From positions 1 through 62,175 of the forward strand of contig CBFCYE010000015.1 of the NCBI GenBank assembly GCA_965602225.1: DNA of 62,175 bases. The letters are read 5' to 3'. The translations under genes were made by a program, and so were the position numbers. The notes beneath the pieces were generated by a model. That model was not told the DNA's origin and searched no databases. It worked only from the letters and a program-made list of their open reading frames with translations. How positions within the stretch are numbered: position 1 is the first letter of the stretch; every line of letters starts with the position of its first letter. The DNA comes from Tenderia sp965602225. GTDB lineage: Bacteria; Pseudomonadota; Gammaproteobacteria; Tenderiales; Tenderiaceae. This document shows, one piece after another, positions 18,079-26,617 of the stretch.

Positions 18079-19329
18079 ATGAGTGATATAAAAAAAATCC
18101 TGCTTGCTGAAGATGAGATTCATATCGCTGTGGCAGTTAAAGCGATATTGAAGAAGGGGCTTCCTGATTACGTGGTTGATCACGCCAAGAATGGTGCTGA
18201 GGCCTGGGAGAAGGCCAAGTCTGGTGAGTATCAGATGATTATCTCTGACTGGAATATGCCAAAGAAAAATGGCGATGAGTTTCTTGTCGATATAAGGGCT
18301 AATGCAGCGACCGCAGCAACGCCGTTCATGATGCTTACCGCCAAGGGGGATCGTGACAGTCACGAGGCGGCGATAAAAGCGGGTGCGAATGAATATGTGG
18401 TTAAACCTTTTAAGACGCCTGAGTTTATTGCCAAGGTAAAGGGCATGCTTAACGCCAGCGGGATTGCGCAATCAACTGAGACTGAGGCAGGGAATGAGAG
18501 ATCCCCGATTGATCTGGTGATTGATAAATTCAAACAAGGCTTTGTCAATTTGCCGGCATTACCTGAAGTTGTTGTCAAGGTAACAAACCTGTTTGAAAGA
18601 GATGATTTCGTGGTTGATGAGCTGGCCAGGGTGGTTGAATTAGATGCGGCCATAGCCTCGCAGTTGATCAAGGTCGCCAATAGCCCGCTAGTGCGTGGTC
18701 ATTCGGATTGTGTTTCAGTTGGCGACGCAATTACTCGGCTAGGTTTGGATGAGACCAAAAATTATGTCACCGCCTTGTCGCATAAAGGCATGCTTGTTTC
18801 GGATAATAAGCTTATGAAGCCGGTGCTCGAAGATTTGTGGTGGCATTCTTTGGCGGTCGCTTACTGCGCAAAGATTCTGGCGCGAGGATTAAATAACGCG
18901 CAACCGGAGCGGCTGTTTTTATTAGGTTTGTTTCACGATATTGGTAAGTTGCTTTTGGTTAGTATGGTTGATGAGCTATCTAAGTCGCATGATGGTTTTG
19001 ATGAGGCTGCGGTGAAAGACATTATGAAAAATTTGCATTCTGAATTCGGCGCGGTGTTGCTTAAAGAATGGCAGTATGATGATGAGTTTCAGAATGTTGC
19101 CAAGTACCATCATGTGCCGTTTAGTTCGAATGAGGTGAGCTTTGAATTGTTGGTTATATATCTGGCCAACCTTATGGTGCGCAAGATTGGTTATGCTAAA
19201 GATGAGGCAGATATTGCAAATGTTGTTTCGTCTCGAGCGGCAACGGAGCTTGGCGTGACTAATAAAATGATGGTGCCTATGCTTGAAGAGGCTGCCGAGT
19301 GTGTGGCCGCTGTGAAGCAGGTCTTTTAG
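18079..19329 (+). CDS. Response regulator with receiver and HDOD domains
   Basis: The 416-residue protein joins an N-terminal receiver (1-122; Asp57 in IISDWNMPKKNG, KPF loop) to an HDOD domain (about 150-350; FVNLPALPEVVVKV, IASQLIKVANSPL, LFLLGLFHDIGKLLL). HDOD domains are non-catalytic or poorly characterised relatives of HD phosphohydrolases, and are often found in regulators of motility, DNA uptake or second-messenger responses. This is the only protein of the cluster with a recognisable output module. It starts 10 bases after the upstream kinase. The receiver is nearly the same type as that of the 14898 regulator. Confidence 0.92.
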   Translation: MSDIKKILLAEDEIHIAVAVKAILKKGLPDYVVDHAKNGAEAWEKAKSGEYQMIISDWNMPKKNGDEFLVDIRANAATAATPFMMLTAKGDRDSHEAAIKAGANEYVVKPFKTPEFIAKVKGMLNASGIAQSTETEAGNERSPIDLVIDKFKQGFVNLPALPEVVVKVTNLFERDDFVVDELARVVELDAAIASQLIKVANSPLVRGHSDCVSVGDAITRLGLDETKNYVTALSHKGMLVSDNKLMKPVLEDLWWHSLAVAYCAKILARGLNNAQPERLFLLGLFHDIGKLLLVSMVDELSKSHDGFDEAAVKDIMKNLHSEFGAVLLKEWQYDDEFQNVAKYHHVPFSSNEVSFELLVIYLANLMVRKIGYAKDEADIANVVSSRAATELGVTNKMMVPMLEEAAECVAAVKQVF

Positions 19330-19417
19330 CGGGCTGTATTTTCAGCACCTATGCCGTGGGCTTAAGCGGTCTGAATCAGGTAAGGTTTGGTTAAGCTAGG
19401 GGTGAGATAGTTATAAT

Positions 19418-20152
19418 ATGCCGGATATCGAAAAACCCCGAGAATTAACTGAGGTGCTGGATCGCCTGGCAGAGTCAAATCTTAAGTTTGTATCTTCTTT
19501 GTCTCATGATTTCAAAACTCCACTGACCGTGATCAAGTTGTATGCCGATTTCATGATGAATGATTTGGCAGGCTTGGATGTGGCTAGTCAGCATCAGTAT
19601 CTTTCAATTATCAAGGCGGGGGCTGACAATCTTGATTGTTTGCTGGCTAATGCCTATGACTTTCAGAAAATATCACTTGGCAAGATGGACTGGCATGATG
19701 GGGCGTGTGAAGTTGCCAGTTTGTTAGCAAAGGCTGTTCGTCCATTTGAGGTGACGTGCCAGACAAAAGGCATAGCATTTGTTTTTGAATCGGATGTTGA
19801 TTATTTAGTGGCACTGATTGACGCTGATCGCCTTGGCCTGATTGTCTATAATCTGCTTGCAAATGCCTTAAAGTTTACCCAGCAAGGTGGCATCAAAATA
19901 AGTTTCAGTTTGTGCGCTACAACGTCTGGAAAAAATATTTGTTTGATGGTCAGCGATAGCGGCAGAGGTATGTCAGAGGAACAGTTGCAAATGGTTATGG
20001 CTACAGGTGATAAGTTTGACGGCATGGGCTTGTATGTTGTCAGACATATCGTTGAACATTATCAAGGTCGGCTTTGGGCGGAAAGCAGACAGGGTGAAGG
20101 CTCTGTCTTTCATGTTGAATTACCGCTGCGAGAGCCCGAGTTGGAGTGCTGA
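19418..20152 (+). CDS. Small soluble histidine kinase, no sensor domain, shortened ATP-lid
   Basis: The 244-residue protein consists only of HisKA and HATPase modules, with no membrane segment or sensor domain. The H-box is SHDFKTPLT (near residue 30), N-box NLLANALKF (near 147), G1 DSGRGM and G2 GMGLYVV. Between G1 and G2 the F-box and part of the lid found in its paralogues (IFQPFEQ) are missing, replaced by QMVMATGDKFD. It may take its signal from a partner protein, or act as a phosphatase or phosphotransferase. It ends one base before the ATG of the PhnD-like gene, implying co-expression. The helices around the H-box match the other two kinases of the cluster. Confidence 0.88.
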   Translation: MPDIEKPRELTEVLDRLAESNLKFVSSLSHDFKTPLTVIKLYADFMMNDLAGLDVASQHQYLSIIKAGADNLDCLLANAYDFQKISLGKMDWHDGACEVASLLAKAVRPFEVTCQTKGIAFVFESDVDYLVALIDADRLGLIVYNLLANALKFTQQGGIKISFSLCATTSGKNICLMVSDSGRGMSEEQLQMVMATGDKFDGMGLYVVRHIVEHYQGRLWAESRQGEGSVFHVELPLREPELEC

Positions 20153-20153
20153 T

Positions 20154-20999
20154 ATGCGAATTTTTATGGCACGATCTGCGCTGTTGTTTTTGTTTCTTCT
20201 ATTTGGGCTGGGTGTTTCTCAGGCAGCCTCGTTGGCAGGCGCTGAGATTCGTTTTGGTTCTGTAGCAATGGATACTCCGGTGGTTATGCATCGGCGACTC
20301 AGTCCGTTGACCGAGTATCTAAGTCGCGAGCTGGGTCAGCCTGTGACACTTAAGCTATCCGCAAATATGAAGGATGCTATTGCCGAGGTGGCTGAAGCTA
20401 AAGTTGAACTGGCTTACCTTACCCCGGTAGCCTATTTGCGTGCTCATGCCCGTGGCAATGCTCAGCTGGTGGCCAAAACGGTTACCCAGGGTAAGGGGGC
20501 ATTTCAGTTGATGATTGTAGTGCGTGAGGATAGCCTGATTAAGACGGTTGAGGATCTTGCTGGCAAAACATTTGCATTTGGCGACCCTGCGGCCTTGTTG
20601 CAGCGTGCGGCAGTCGTCGGCGCTGGTATGGGCTTGGATAGGCTTGGTAAGCAGGCGTTTGTTGGTCATTATGACAATATTGCCCGCGCTGTTGTGCGAG
20701 GCTTTTATGATGCCGGTATTCTTAAAGATACCACCGCGCTTAAATGGCAAGGCAAAGGCTTGCGTATTTTACATGCCTCACCACCATTGCCGCCTTACAA
20801 TATTTCTGCCAGTAGTGCTGTTACTGCTGCAATGCTTGAAAAGATGCGTCAGGCTTTTTTGCGCTTGGATGCGAGCAATCCGAATCATCGCGCTGTGATT
20901 GAGGCGCTGGATAAAAACTATAATGGTTTTGTTGCCACCAGCGATCCCGAGTATGACGTTGTCAGGCAGTTGATCAAGCCATTCGACAAGGTTCACTGA
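20154..20999 (+). CDS. PhnD-like periplasmic substrate-binding protein
   Basis: The 281-residue product has a signal peptide (ARSALLFLFLLFGLGVSQA) and a type II periplasmic binding fold of the phosphate/phosphonate PhnD-like group (IRFGSVAMDTP, PLTEYLSRELGQPV, ELAYLTPVAYL, LAGKTFAFGDPAA). No permease or ATPase gene lies nearby. The gene overlaps the next sensor kinase by one base (TGATG), so a sensory role feeding that kinase is more likely than transport. The ligand is not identifiable by eye; members of this fold bind phosphonates, phosphite, phosphate or unrelated anions. The ATG at 20154 is preferred over an upstream extension, because it places the signal peptide at the N-terminus and follows the previous stop directly. 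Confidence 0.9.
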   Translation: MRIFMARSALLFLFLLFGLGVSQAASLAGAEIRFGSVAMDTPVVMHRRLSPLTEYLSRELGQPVTLKLSANMKDAIAEVAEAKVELAYLTPVAYLRAHARGNAQLVAKTVTQGKGAFQLMIVVREDSLIKTVEDLAGKTFAFGDPAALLQRAAVVGAGMGLDRLGKQAFVGHYDNIARAVVRGFYDAGILKDTTALKWQGKGLRILHASPPLPPYNISASSAVTAAMLEKMRQAFLRLDASNPNHRAVIEALDKNYNGFVATSDPEYDVVRQLIKPFDKVH

Positions 21000-22936
21000 T
21001 GTTGCACAGGCTATTACCGCGGCGGCTTGATCGCCAGGTGATGCTGCTTGTCAGCTTGCTATTGGCTATGGTGGTGCCGTTCTTTGCCATTCATGAGGCG
21101 AATGAAAATGCTGAGCGTGTGGTTAATTCTGCAATGCTGCAGGCTCGTGCGTTGACTGAAAATATTTCCGTAACCAGTATCGAACATATTATTACCCAGG
21201 ACTTTGCCTCGACAGAACAGCTGTTGCTGCGTTCGGCACGCTTTCCGGGTGTACAGCAGATTCAGGTTGTCGATATGGCTGGTCGGGTGATTGGTGATGT
21301 ATTTGTCGATCAAGGCGGTGACTCTGTGTTGCGCTATGAATTGCAGATGCTTGATGTTCCAGATGTTGTTTCGGTGCAGCTGCAGCAACGTGATGGCTTG
21401 TTGATTGTCTGGCAGCCTATTGTTGGTGCAAATGCGGTTGGCTGGGTGCATTTGAATTATAGCCTGGCTGAGGCTGAGGAGATTGCCGAGCAATATTTGT
21501 ATGACTACATGTTAGACGGTCTAATTATGACTGTCATGTTGGTAGGTTTGATCCTGTTGGTGATGCGTAGGCCGCTGCGTGTGCTGCGTGATGCGGCTAC
21601 CTTTGCCGGGCAGTTAAAGAATAAACACGGTGAAATGATTCCTGTCGATAAACGCTCAGTCGAGATCGAGCAGCTGGGGACAGCCTTGAATGAGACCTCG
21701 GCCAATCTGTTCGAACAGGATGCTGTGATCAAGCAGGCCTTTAAGGCGTTGAACACGCAGAAGTCAGCCATGGATGAACATTCCATTGTCAGCATTACCG
21801 ATGTTGATGGTCGTATAACCTATGCCAATCAAAAATTTGTTGATGTGACTGGCTTTAGCCGTGACGAGTTGCTGGGAAAAAAGCATGACATCGTCAAATC
21901 GGGTTTTCACAGCGACGCATTTTTTGCAGCGATGTGGGAGACGATTTCTGCTGGGCGCGTTTGGCACGGCGAAATACTTAACAAGTCAAAACATGGTGAT
22001 GAGGTTTGGGTGAATACCACTATCGTGCCATTCATGGATGAGTCTGGTGTGCCGTATGAGTATGTGGCGATTAGAACTGATGTTACTGAGCAAAAAAAGG
22101 CTGAACAGGAGCTGGAGAAAAAGGCGCGTTCACTTACGCAGATGACCGATCACCTGGAAGACCTGGTTAAATTAAGGACCTCTGAGCTGGAGCTGGCCAA
22201 TACCCAGCTGCTGCACCTGAATAAGGTTAAGTCAGAATTTGTTTCGGTGGTGTCGCATGAATTGCGCACGCCGCTGACCTCAATCAAATCATTTGCTGAA
22301 ATATTGCAGGATGACCTAGAAGAACTTGATATCGATTCACAAAAACATTTTCTCTCAATTATCAATGAAGAGAGTGAAAGGCTTGGGCGTTTGATCAATG
22401 ACCTGCTTGATTTGCAGAAGATGGATTCTGGCAAGGTGGACTGGAATGATGAGTCTGTTGATTTGGTTGTCTTGTTAAAAGGGTCGGTAGCATTATTTAC
22501 CCAGGCCTATGCTGACAAGGGCTTGCGGCTTGATCTGGCGCTTACCGCTGACGAATTTTGGGTCGATGTCGATGTTGATCGTATTAAGCAGCTTATGGCC
22601 AATCTACTTTCCAATGCGCTGAAGTTTACTGAGTTGGGTTCTGTGACTGTTGGCTTGGTTGCCAAGGGTGATGAGGTTGAAGTGTCAGTCTGTGATACCG
22701 GGCTTGGTATTCCTGAACAAGAAATAGCTAACGTCTTTGAAAGCTTTCATCAGGTCAATAGTTCAGCGACGCGTGAAATAGGTGGTAGTGGTCTAGGTTT
22801 GGCGATTTGCAAGGATATCGTTGAACACTATTCTGGCCGTATTTGGGTGGAGAGTGAGCTGGGAAAAGGCAGCCGATTTGTTTTTACGTTGCCGTTTTCA
22901 GCGGGCAATGCTGGAAATGTCGGGAGAGACACATGA
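20999..22936 (+). CDS. Membrane sensor histidine kinase with PAS domain, coupled to PhnD-like protein
   Basis: A 645-residue kinase. Membrane segments near 13-31 and 174-193 flank a periplasmic domain of about 140 residues (FPGVQQIQVVDMAGRVIG), which looks like a Cache/PAS-type sensor. A linker, a PAS/PAC domain (about 260-367; ITDVDGRITYANQKFVDVTG) and a coiled coil precede HisKA (SHELRTPLT near 418) and a complete HATPase (NLLSNALKF, CDTGLGI, VFESFHQ, GSGLGLAI). It overlaps the PhnD-like gene upstream by one base and the receiver gene downstream by four. The simplest model is that the binding protein reports ligand to this periplasmic domain and the kinase phosphorylates the next receiver. 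Confidence 0.93.
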   Translation: MLHRLLPRRLDRQVMLLVSLLLAMVVPFFAIHEANENAERVVNSAMLQARALTENISVTSIEHIITQDFASTEQLLLRSARFPGVQQIQVVDMAGRVIGDVFVDQGGDSVLRYELQMLDVPDVVSVQLQQRDGLLIVWQPIVGANAVGWVHLNYSLAEAEEIAEQYLYDYMLDGLIMTVMLVGLILLVMRRPLRVLRDAATFAGQLKNKHGEMIPVDKRSVEIEQLGTALNETSANLFEQDAVIKQAFKALNTQKSAMDEHSIVSITDVDGRITYANQKFVDVTGFSRDELLGKKHDIVKSGFHSDAFFAAMWETISAGRVWHGEILNKSKHGDEVWVNTTIVPFMDESGVPYEYVAIRTDVTEQKKAEQELEKKARSLTQMTDHLEDLVKLRTSELELANTQLLHLNKVKSEFVSVVSHELRTPLTSIKSFAEILQDDLEELDIDSQKHFLSIINEESERLGRLINDLLDLQKMDSGKVDWNDESVDLVVLLKGSVALFTQAYADKGLRLDLALTADEFWVDVDVDRIKQLMANLLSNALKFTELGSVTVGLVAKGDEVEVSVCDTGLGIPEQEIANVFESFHQVNSSATREIGGSGLGLAICKDIVEHYSGRIWVESELGKGSRFVFTLPFSAGNAGNVGRDT

Positions 22937-23313
22937 CTGGCGCGAGTAAAAAAATTATTCTGATTTGTGATGATGAACCGAATATTCGTGAATCGATTCG
23001 TTATGTGGTTGAGAAACAAGGCTTTGAATCTGTCTTGGCTGTTGATGGCATTGAGGCCTATGACAAGGCCTGTGCGCTGCGGCCTGATCTGATTGTGCTT
23101 GATGTGGGTATGCCGGGCATGACCGGCTTTGAGGTTTGTGAAAAGCTGCGTGCTGATGCTGCTTTTGCAAAGGTGAAGATTATTATTCTGACAGCCTTTG
23201 GTCAGGTTACGGATCAGGAAAAGGCTGTGGCAGTTGGTGCCGATAGCTTCATGGTTAAGCCATTTAGTCCGCGCAATTTGAAACAACTTTTATGTCAGAT
23301 GTTGCTTGAGTAA
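22933..23313 (+). CDS. Single-domain response regulator
   Basis: A 126-residue stand-alone receiver: acidic pair DD at 13-14, phosphoacceptor Asp57 in LIVLDVGMPGMTG, conserved Thr in ILTAFG, Lys in MVKPF. It belongs to a different receiver subtype from the SDWNMP regulators in the same cluster. The ATGA overlap with the preceding kinase makes it that kinase's cognate partner by position. No DNA-binding or enzymatic domain is attached, so output must pass to another protein. Confidence 0.93.
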   Translation: MTGASKKIILICDDEPNIRESIRYVVEKQGFESVLAVDGIEAYDKACALRPDLIVLDVGMPGMTGFEVCEKLRADAAFAKVKIIILTAFGQVTDQEKAVAVGADSFMVKPFSPRNLKQLLCQMLLE

Positions 23314-23329
23314 AGCAGTGGGGGCTGTA

Positions 23330-23713
23330 ATGTCTAAACAAAAAAATATTTTGATTGCGGAAGATGATGCCAATATCGCCCTGGCGGTGAAGATGGTTCT
23401 GCGTAAGCCGACTGGTGGCGCAAATATCACTGTCGTTACTGATGGTCAGGCGGCGTGGGAATGTTTGCAGCAGCAGGATTACGATCTTTTGATTTCAGAC
23501 TGGAATATGCCGCATCTCACTGGAAAAGAACTTTTGGCTAAGGTGCGTGCTAATAAGGCGACGCAGCAACTGCCATTTCTGATGTTGAGTGCACGCCCTG
23601 ATGCCGCCAATGTGGTTTTATTGGCGGCGGGCGGTGTGACTGAATATATTGCCAAGCCGTTTGAAAATGCTGAGCTTGTGGCCTTGGTTGTAAAACTTTT
23701 GGCTGACGAGTGA
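23330..23713 (+). CDS. Single-domain response regulator (CheY-like)
   Basis: A 127-residue receiver with ED-D acidic pocket, Asp57 in LLISDWNMPHLTG, a Ser at the switch Thr/Ser position (MLSAR), and Lys in YIAKPF. It is the third SDWNMP-type receiver of the cluster. The ATG at 23330 is chosen over an upstream TTG because it gives the normal receiver N-terminus (KNILIAEDD) and avoids overlap with the previous gene. It ends the cluster; uvrD converges 33 bases downstream. Confidence 0.92.
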   Translation: MSKQKNILIAEDDANIALAVKMVLRKPTGGANITVVTDGQAAWECLQQQDYDLLISDWNMPHLTGKELLAKVRANKATQQLPFLMLSARPDAANVVLLAAGGVTEYIAKPFENAELVALVVKLLADE

Positions 23714-23746
23714 GTTGATTCGTTACTGTTGTCTGCGTGGTCGTAT

Positions 23747-25921
23747 TCAACAGGGGCTAAGATTGGCGTAGGCGATTACCAGCCACTTGCTGCCGGCACC
23801 ATCAAAATTGACCTGCACTCGGGCGCTACTGCCCTGCCCTTCATGATTGAGTAACACCCCTTCGCCAAACTTTTGGTGAAACACCCGTTGGCCGACATAG
23901 AATCCTTCCGGTGCTTCCTGGCTATATTCAAAGTCATCAGTATTGAAACTTGATGCGTTGGTGCGTTTGACCGAAGCCTTGGGGCGAACCGTGTGTATCA
24001 GTTCATCCGGGATCTCGCTGACGAAGCGTGATGGCAGGGCGAACAGTTCCTGGCCATGCAGGCGCCTGACTTCTGCGTGGGTGATGTAGAGTAGCTGGCG
24101 GGCGCGGGTGATGCCGACATAGCAGAGGCGCCGTTCTTCGGCCAGGCGGCCGGGTTCTTCCATCGACATCTTGTGCGGGAACAGCCCCTCCTCCATGCCA
24201 CAAAGAAATACCAGTGGAAACTCCAGGCCCTTGGCTGAGTGCAGGGTCATCATCTGCACGCAGTCTTCCCATGGGTCGCCCTGCCCTTCTCCCGCTTCCA
24301 GCGCTGCATGGGAAAGGAAGGCGGTGAGCATGTCCATGCCTTCGGCGGTCTCTTCATCGTATTCAAATTCGCGCGCAGCAGAGACCAGCTCTTCCAGATT
24401 GTCTACCCGGGCCTGACCCTTTTCGCCCTTATCTTTTTTGTAGTGATCGACCAGTCCGCTGCGGTTGAGCATGTGGTCGGTTTGTTGGGCCAGCTCCAGT
24501 TCATGTGTTTCAGTGGTGATGGTGACGATCAGGTCGAGAAAGCCCTGGATGGCATTGCTGGCTCGCGCAGGCAGGCGTTTTTCACTGATGATGGTCTCAG
24601 CTGCATGCCACAGGGTGATGCCGCGTTCGCGGGCCAGATCACGCACCGCCGCCATGCTGCGGTCACCGATACCACGGGTTGGCGTATTGACCACCCGTTC
24701 AAATGAGCCATCGTCATGACAGTTGGCGATCAGGCGCAGGTAGGCCATGGCATCTTTGATTTCCTGGCGCTCGAAAAAGCGCTGGCCGCCGTAGATGCGA
24801 TATGGGACGCCTTGATGCAATAACTCGGCCTCAAGCACGCGCGATTGGGCGTTGGAACGGTAGAGGATGGCGGCCTCGCGACGGGCGTTGCCATCGTTGA
24901 CCCACTGGCGGATGCGGTCAACGATAAAGCGCGCCTCGTCCAGATCATTAAAGGCGGTGTAGAGTTGAATTTGCTCGCCCTCAACGTCATCGGTCCACAG
25001 CTCTTTGCCAAGCCGATCATCGTTGTTGTCGATCAGGGCGTTGGCGGCCTTGAGGATGGTGGCGGTAGAACGGTAGTTCTGCTCCAGCTTTATGACTTCG
25101 GTCTTGGGGAAATCCTGGTTGAACTGATGGATGTTCTCAATCTTGGCTCCACGCCAGCCGTAGATGGATTGGTCGTCATCACCAACGATGAACAGGTTGC
25201 CGCTCTCCCCTGCCAGCAATCTGAGCCAGGCATACTGGATGGTGTTGGTGTCCTGGAACTCATCCACCAGGACAAAGCGAAACCGTTCACGGTAGTGATG
25301 CAGGATGTCGGCGCGGTCGCGTAGCACTTCATGGGCGCGCAGCAGCAGTTCGGCAAAGTCCACTAACCCGGCCTTGCGGCAGTGGTCTTCATAGGCCTGA
25401 TAGATACGCACCATTTGTTTGCTGTAAGGGTCGCCGTGGTGCTCGACGTGTTCGGGGCGTTGGCCTTCATCCTTGCGGGCGCTAATAAACCACTGTACCT
25501 GACGTGGTGGCCACTTTGACTCGTCCAGCTCCATATTTTTTAGCAGGCGACGGATCAGGCGGTATTGGTCGTCTGAATCCAAAATCTGAAACGCCTGTGG
25601 TAGTCCGGCCTCTTTCCAGTGGGCGCGCAGAAAACGGTGTGCCAGGCTGTGGAAGGTGCCTACCCACATGCCGCCGATGGGCTGGCCGAGTAGCTCCTCG
25701 ATGCGGTGTTTCATTTCGGCGGCGGCCTTGTTGGTAAAGGTTACCGCCATGATGTTGTAGGCAGAGACATTTTCCACCGCCATGATCCAGGCAATGCGGT
25801 GTACCAGCACGCGGGTTTTGCCGCTGCCGGCGCCAGCCAGCACCAGTTGTTGGCCCTGTGAGGCGGTGACCGCGGTGCGCTGCGGTTCGTTGAGTGAATC
25901 GATGATGTGAGTGACGTCCAT
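23747..25921 (-). CDS. uvrD: DNA helicase II (UvrD)
   Basis: UvrD is an SF1A 3'-5' helicase used in nucleotide excision repair and mismatch repair. The 724-residue protein has all helicase motifs: Walker A GAGSGKTR near residue 30, Ia TFTNKAAAEMK, motif II VDEFQDTN, III DDDQSIYGWRGA, IV QNYRS, V TLHSAKGLEF, VI VGITRARQ. The C-terminal Tudor-like domain that UvrD uses to contact RNA polymerase is also visible (VGQRVFHQKFGEGVL). Length is standard. It converges with the signalling cluster and is apparently monocistronic. Confidence 0.97.
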   Translation of the reverse strand: MDVTHIIDSLNEPQRTAVTASQGQQLVLAGAGSGKTRVLVHRIAWIMAVENVSAYNIMAVTFTNKAAAEMKHRIEELLGQPIGGMWVGTFHSLAHRFLRAHWKEAGLPQAFQILDSDDQYRLIRRLLKNMELDESKWPPRQVQWFISARKDEGQRPEHVEHHGDPYSKQMVRIYQAYEDHCRKAGLVDFAELLLRAHEVLRDRADILHHYRERFRFVLVDEFQDTNTIQYAWLRLLAGESGNLFIVGDDDQSIYGWRGAKIENIHQFNQDFPKTEVIKLEQNYRSTATILKAANALIDNNDDRLGKELWTDDVEGEQIQLYTAFNDLDEARFIVDRIRQWVNDGNARREAAILYRSNAQSRVLEAELLHQGVPYRIYGGQRFFERQEIKDAMAYLRLIANCHDDGSFERVVNTPTRGIGDRSMAAVRDLARERGITLWHAAETIISEKRLPARASNAIQGFLDLIVTITTETHELELAQQTDHMLNRSGLVDHYKKDKGEKGQARVDNLEELVSAAREFEYDEETAEGMDMLTAFLSHAALEAGEGQGDPWEDCVQMMTLHSAKGLEFPLVFLCGMEEGLFPHKMSMEEPGRLAEERRLCYVGITRARQLLYITHAEVRRLHGQELFALPSRFVSEIPDELIHTVRPKASVKRTNASSFNTDDFEYSQEAPEGFYVGQRVFHQKFGEGVLLNHEGQGSSARVQVNFDGAGSKWLVIAYANLSPC

Positions 25922-25977
25922 AGTGGCGAAAGTTTAACACTACGCCGGCTTGCGGTGGGAAAGATGCATTGCTGGGA

Positions 25978-26012
25978 CAAAAATGCCAGCCCCGATGAGT
26001 GCAGGGCTGGCA
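25978..26012 (-). terminator. Rho-independent terminator after the 77-residue gene
   Basis: On the minus strand a 9-base stem (TGCCAGCCC at 25984-25992 pairing with GGGCTGGCA at 26004-26012) is followed by TTTTTGTCCC. It lies about 65 bases past the stop of the small gene at 26079-26312 and upstream of uvrD, so uvrD probably has its own promoter. Confidence 0.8.
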
Positions 26013-26078
26013 GTGGTGGCAGGCAGTGGAGACAAACTGCCCATGGGGGCCGGGGTGGGACGCCCCAGCTACTTGGAA

Positions 26079-26312
26079 TTAGCTGGCGATGGCCTGGTGG
26101 CGATTGGGTATCCAGGCAACGTGAGGGTGTAGAGCGTCGACCGAGATGATGATCTCCATATGCAGGCGACGGCTAATTTCGTCGAAGTCATCAGGGTTTT
26201 CAAATTCTTGGTGCCAGTGACGGAAGTGTTCGGTATTCAGGTAAAGCATGTTGGGCCAATAACCATGTTTACGTTCAAAATCTACGGCTAATCGGAAAAT
26301 GTAGCTCAGCAT
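26079..26312 (-). CDS. Small protein of unknown function, 77 residues
   Basis: I do not recognise this family. The ATG at 26312 is preceded by an almost perfect ribosome site (AGGAGGAA, seven bases upstream), which is strong evidence for expression. The product is soluble and rich in aromatic residues and His (SYIFRLAVDFERKHGYWPN, EHFRHWHQEF). No membrane segment or Cys motif is seen. It has its own terminator downstream. The longer reading frame starting at 26378 is rejected because of the ribosome site position. Confidence 0.75.
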   Translation of the reverse strand: MLSYIFRLAVDFERKHGYWPNMLYLNTEHFRHWHQEFENPDDFDEISRRLHMEIIISVDALHPHVAWIPNRHQAIAS

Positions 26313-26437
26313 TTTTATTTCCTCCTGGCTCGCGTTGCGAGTATGCAACCCTATATGTAGTGTCTTGTTGACCACCATTACACTATATATCGGAAGGCTG
26401 AGCTGAGACTTTAATATTATTGTTGCCTTAAATGCAA

Positions 26438-26465
26438 CAACGCCCCCATGGTTTTGAGGGCGTTG
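26438..26465 (-). terminator. Stem-loop downstream of the 43-residue membrane peptide gene
   Basis: CAACGCCC at 26438-26445 pairs with GGGCGTTG at 26458-26465 around a 12-base loop, about 20 bases beyond the stop of the gene at 26486-26617. The minus-strand sequence after the stem (TTGCATTTAAG) is only moderately T-rich, so termination efficiency is uncertain. Confidence 0.55.
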
Positions 26466-26485
26466 CCAGAGCGGTGTCGGCGGAC

Positions 26486-26617
26486 TTAAAGTCCGGCGTA
26501 GGTGGTGATGAAGTTAGCGCAAAAAACGGCGAATGTGGCGACTACGGGTAGGCCGCATAAAACGGTAATGATGTCTTTGCGGCGATAGAGTTCTTTTTTT
26601 TCTGGATTGCTGCTCAT
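26486..26617 (-). CDS. Small single-pass membrane protein, 43 residues
   Basis: The ATG at 26617 has a GGGAGAAG ribosome site eight to nine bases upstream. The product starts with a charged, soluble stretch (SSNPEKKELYRRKD) followed by one hydrophobic helix (ITVLCGLPVVATFAVFCANF) and a short tail, so it would sit in the inner membrane with its N-terminus inside. No family recognised; small proteins of this shape often tune membrane complexes, but that is not shown here. The longer frame from 26776 is rejected because it has no ribosome site and a low-complexity start. Confidence 0.7.
   Translation of the reverse strand: MSSNPEKKELYRRKDIITVLCGLPVVATFAVFCANFITTYAGL

Noticed and set aside
20007..20153. 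N-terminal extension of the PhnD-like gene
   Set aside because: It overlaps the end of the upstream kinase and would bury the signal peptide; the ATG at 20154 is adjacent to the previous stop.
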